Assembly (NCBI GenBank): GCA_031279615.1
Contig: JAITIE010000045.1
Coordinates: forward strand, 1-16,930
From: Candidatus Margulisiibacteriota bacterium
Lineage (GTDB): Bacteria; Margulisbacteria; Termititenacia; Termititenacales; Termititenacaceae
Direction: 5' to 3'
Length of the DNA: 16,930 nucleotides
Part shown: in pieces, positions 16,428-16,930 of the stretch
Layout: every line of letters starts with the position of its first letter
How positions within the stretch are numbered: the stretch's first letter is position 1
Position numbers and translations under genes: made by a program
Notes under the pieces: generated by a model
The model's input: only the letters and a program-made list of their open reading frames with translations
What the model was told of the DNA's origin: nothing
The model's database searches: none

Positions 16428-16930
16428 TCATAAACGCTCATAAATACCTCTCGCTTTTTTATTATATTTTCTAGTTAAAATCTTTATCTTCTCCGGCAAT
16501 TTTTCCGGCACCAGCAAACCTAACCTCACAAATTCTACAAGCTTGTTTAGATCTGATAACAGCCATAAATTAGGGTTATAACAAGTCCTGCATTGTGCAG
16601 GCCGGTCCTTAATATTTGAGGTTAATAAAGATTTTCTGATCGCCAGCAATTTCTTGCTCTGCCAAGCTTCCAACAAGGTCATTTCCGAGATATTTCCTAA
16701 AATCAATCCGGCCCGAAAATGATCCCTCAGGCAACAAGAAATATCGCCATTAGCTAAAATATGCAAATTCGTAAATGGTCCAGGGCAAGGAATAGATAAA
16801 TACCCGTTAGCCAGGGAAACCCTCGAAAAATATGACAAATCGCTGTTAGCGCTATTGACATTTAATAAAGAAATTTTTATTTTATAAAAATACTTTTTAA
16901 AATTAAGAATAAATAAAGGTAATTCTGCCA
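16428..16930 (-). CDS. Radical SAM/SPASM protein, C-terminal part (5' end cut by window)
   Basis: The frame is open from the window edge to the stop at 16428, giving 166 visible residues; the gene start and radical-SAM core lie outside. The visible part is a SPASM domain that holds auxiliary [4Fe-4S] clusters: CPGPFTNLHILANGDISCC, then LRDHFRAGLILGNISEMTLLEAW, then QCRTCYNPN. This follows the usual order C, G-x4-C, lGN, eiW, CxxC. A basic tail (KILTRKYNKKARGIYERL) ends the protein. It is followed after 26 bases by paralogue B, so the three radical-SAM genes probably form one operon. A TTG at 16838 could look like a start, but the frame continues upstream without a stop. Confidence 0.85.
   Translation of the reverse strand, partial: AELPLFILNFKKYFYKIKISLLNVNSANSDLSYFSRVSLANGYLSIPCPGPFTNLHILANGDISCCLRDHFRAGLILGNISEMTLLEAWQSKKLLAIRKSLLTSNIKDRPAQCRTCYNPNLWLLSDLNKLVEFVRLGLLVPEKLPEKIKILTRKYNKKARGIYERL

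Noticed and set aside
16428..16838. A complete small SPASM protein starting at TTG 16838
   Set aside because: The same frame is open upstream to the end of the window, no clear ribosome binding site precedes the TTG, and a SPASM domain normally follows a radical-SAM core.

Overview
The window is a bacterial chromosome segment read almost entirely from the minus strand. Its core is the conserved ribosomal protein and RNA polymerase cluster. In transcription order (high to low coordinate) it reads rpmG, tRNA-Trp(CCA), secE, nusG, rplK, rplA, rplJ, rplL, rpoB, rpoC. Upstream of it are three radical-SAM genes. The gene order, the compact RpoB without the large proteobacterial insertions and the zinc-ribbon-like L33 fit a non-proteobacterial lineage. 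I cannot name the phylum from sequence alone; an uncultured phylum near Cyanobacteria/Melainabacteria, Margulisbacteria or Firmicutes is a guess.

Region by region. (1) 16930-16428: the C-terminal SPASM half of a radical-SAM protein, cut by the window edge. (2) 16401-13934: two paralogous radical-SAM genes overlapping as TGATG. Both keep the CX3CX2C cluster motif, but the C-terminal domain has lost SPASM-type cysteines. This block is visibly AT-richer than the rest. (3) 13937-13909: a good sigma70-type promoter whose -35 hexamer contains the stop codon of the last radical-SAM gene. It probably drives rpmG and the genes after it. (4) 13877-13237: rpmG, a large nested palindrome, tRNA-Trp with encoded CCA, a spacer hairpin, and secE. 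(5) 13223-10327: nusG and the L11, L1, L10 and L7/L12 genes, closely spaced, with hairpins and one partial tandem duplication in the larger gaps. (6) 10241-6894: rpoB. (7) 6851 to the left edge: rpoC, still open after 2283 codons.

The outstanding observation is RpoC. A normal beta-prime subunit has about 1200-1400 residues. Here one uninterrupted frame runs at least 2283 residues, with all catalytic and zinc-binding elements in place. About 850 extra residues, helix-rich and apparently repetitive, lie between the two rim helices of the secondary channel, where GreA/DksA-type factors dock in other bacteria. A second insertion of about 235 residues lies in the trigger loop, at the position of SI3. 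RpoB, in contrast, is lean (1115 residues).

The core genes work together. NusG, SecE, L1, L10, L11 and L12 are co-transcribed with the two large RNA polymerase subunits. Spacer hairpins between rplJ and rplL, between rplL and rpoB, and around the tRNA are candidates for RNA processing or for setting gene dosage.
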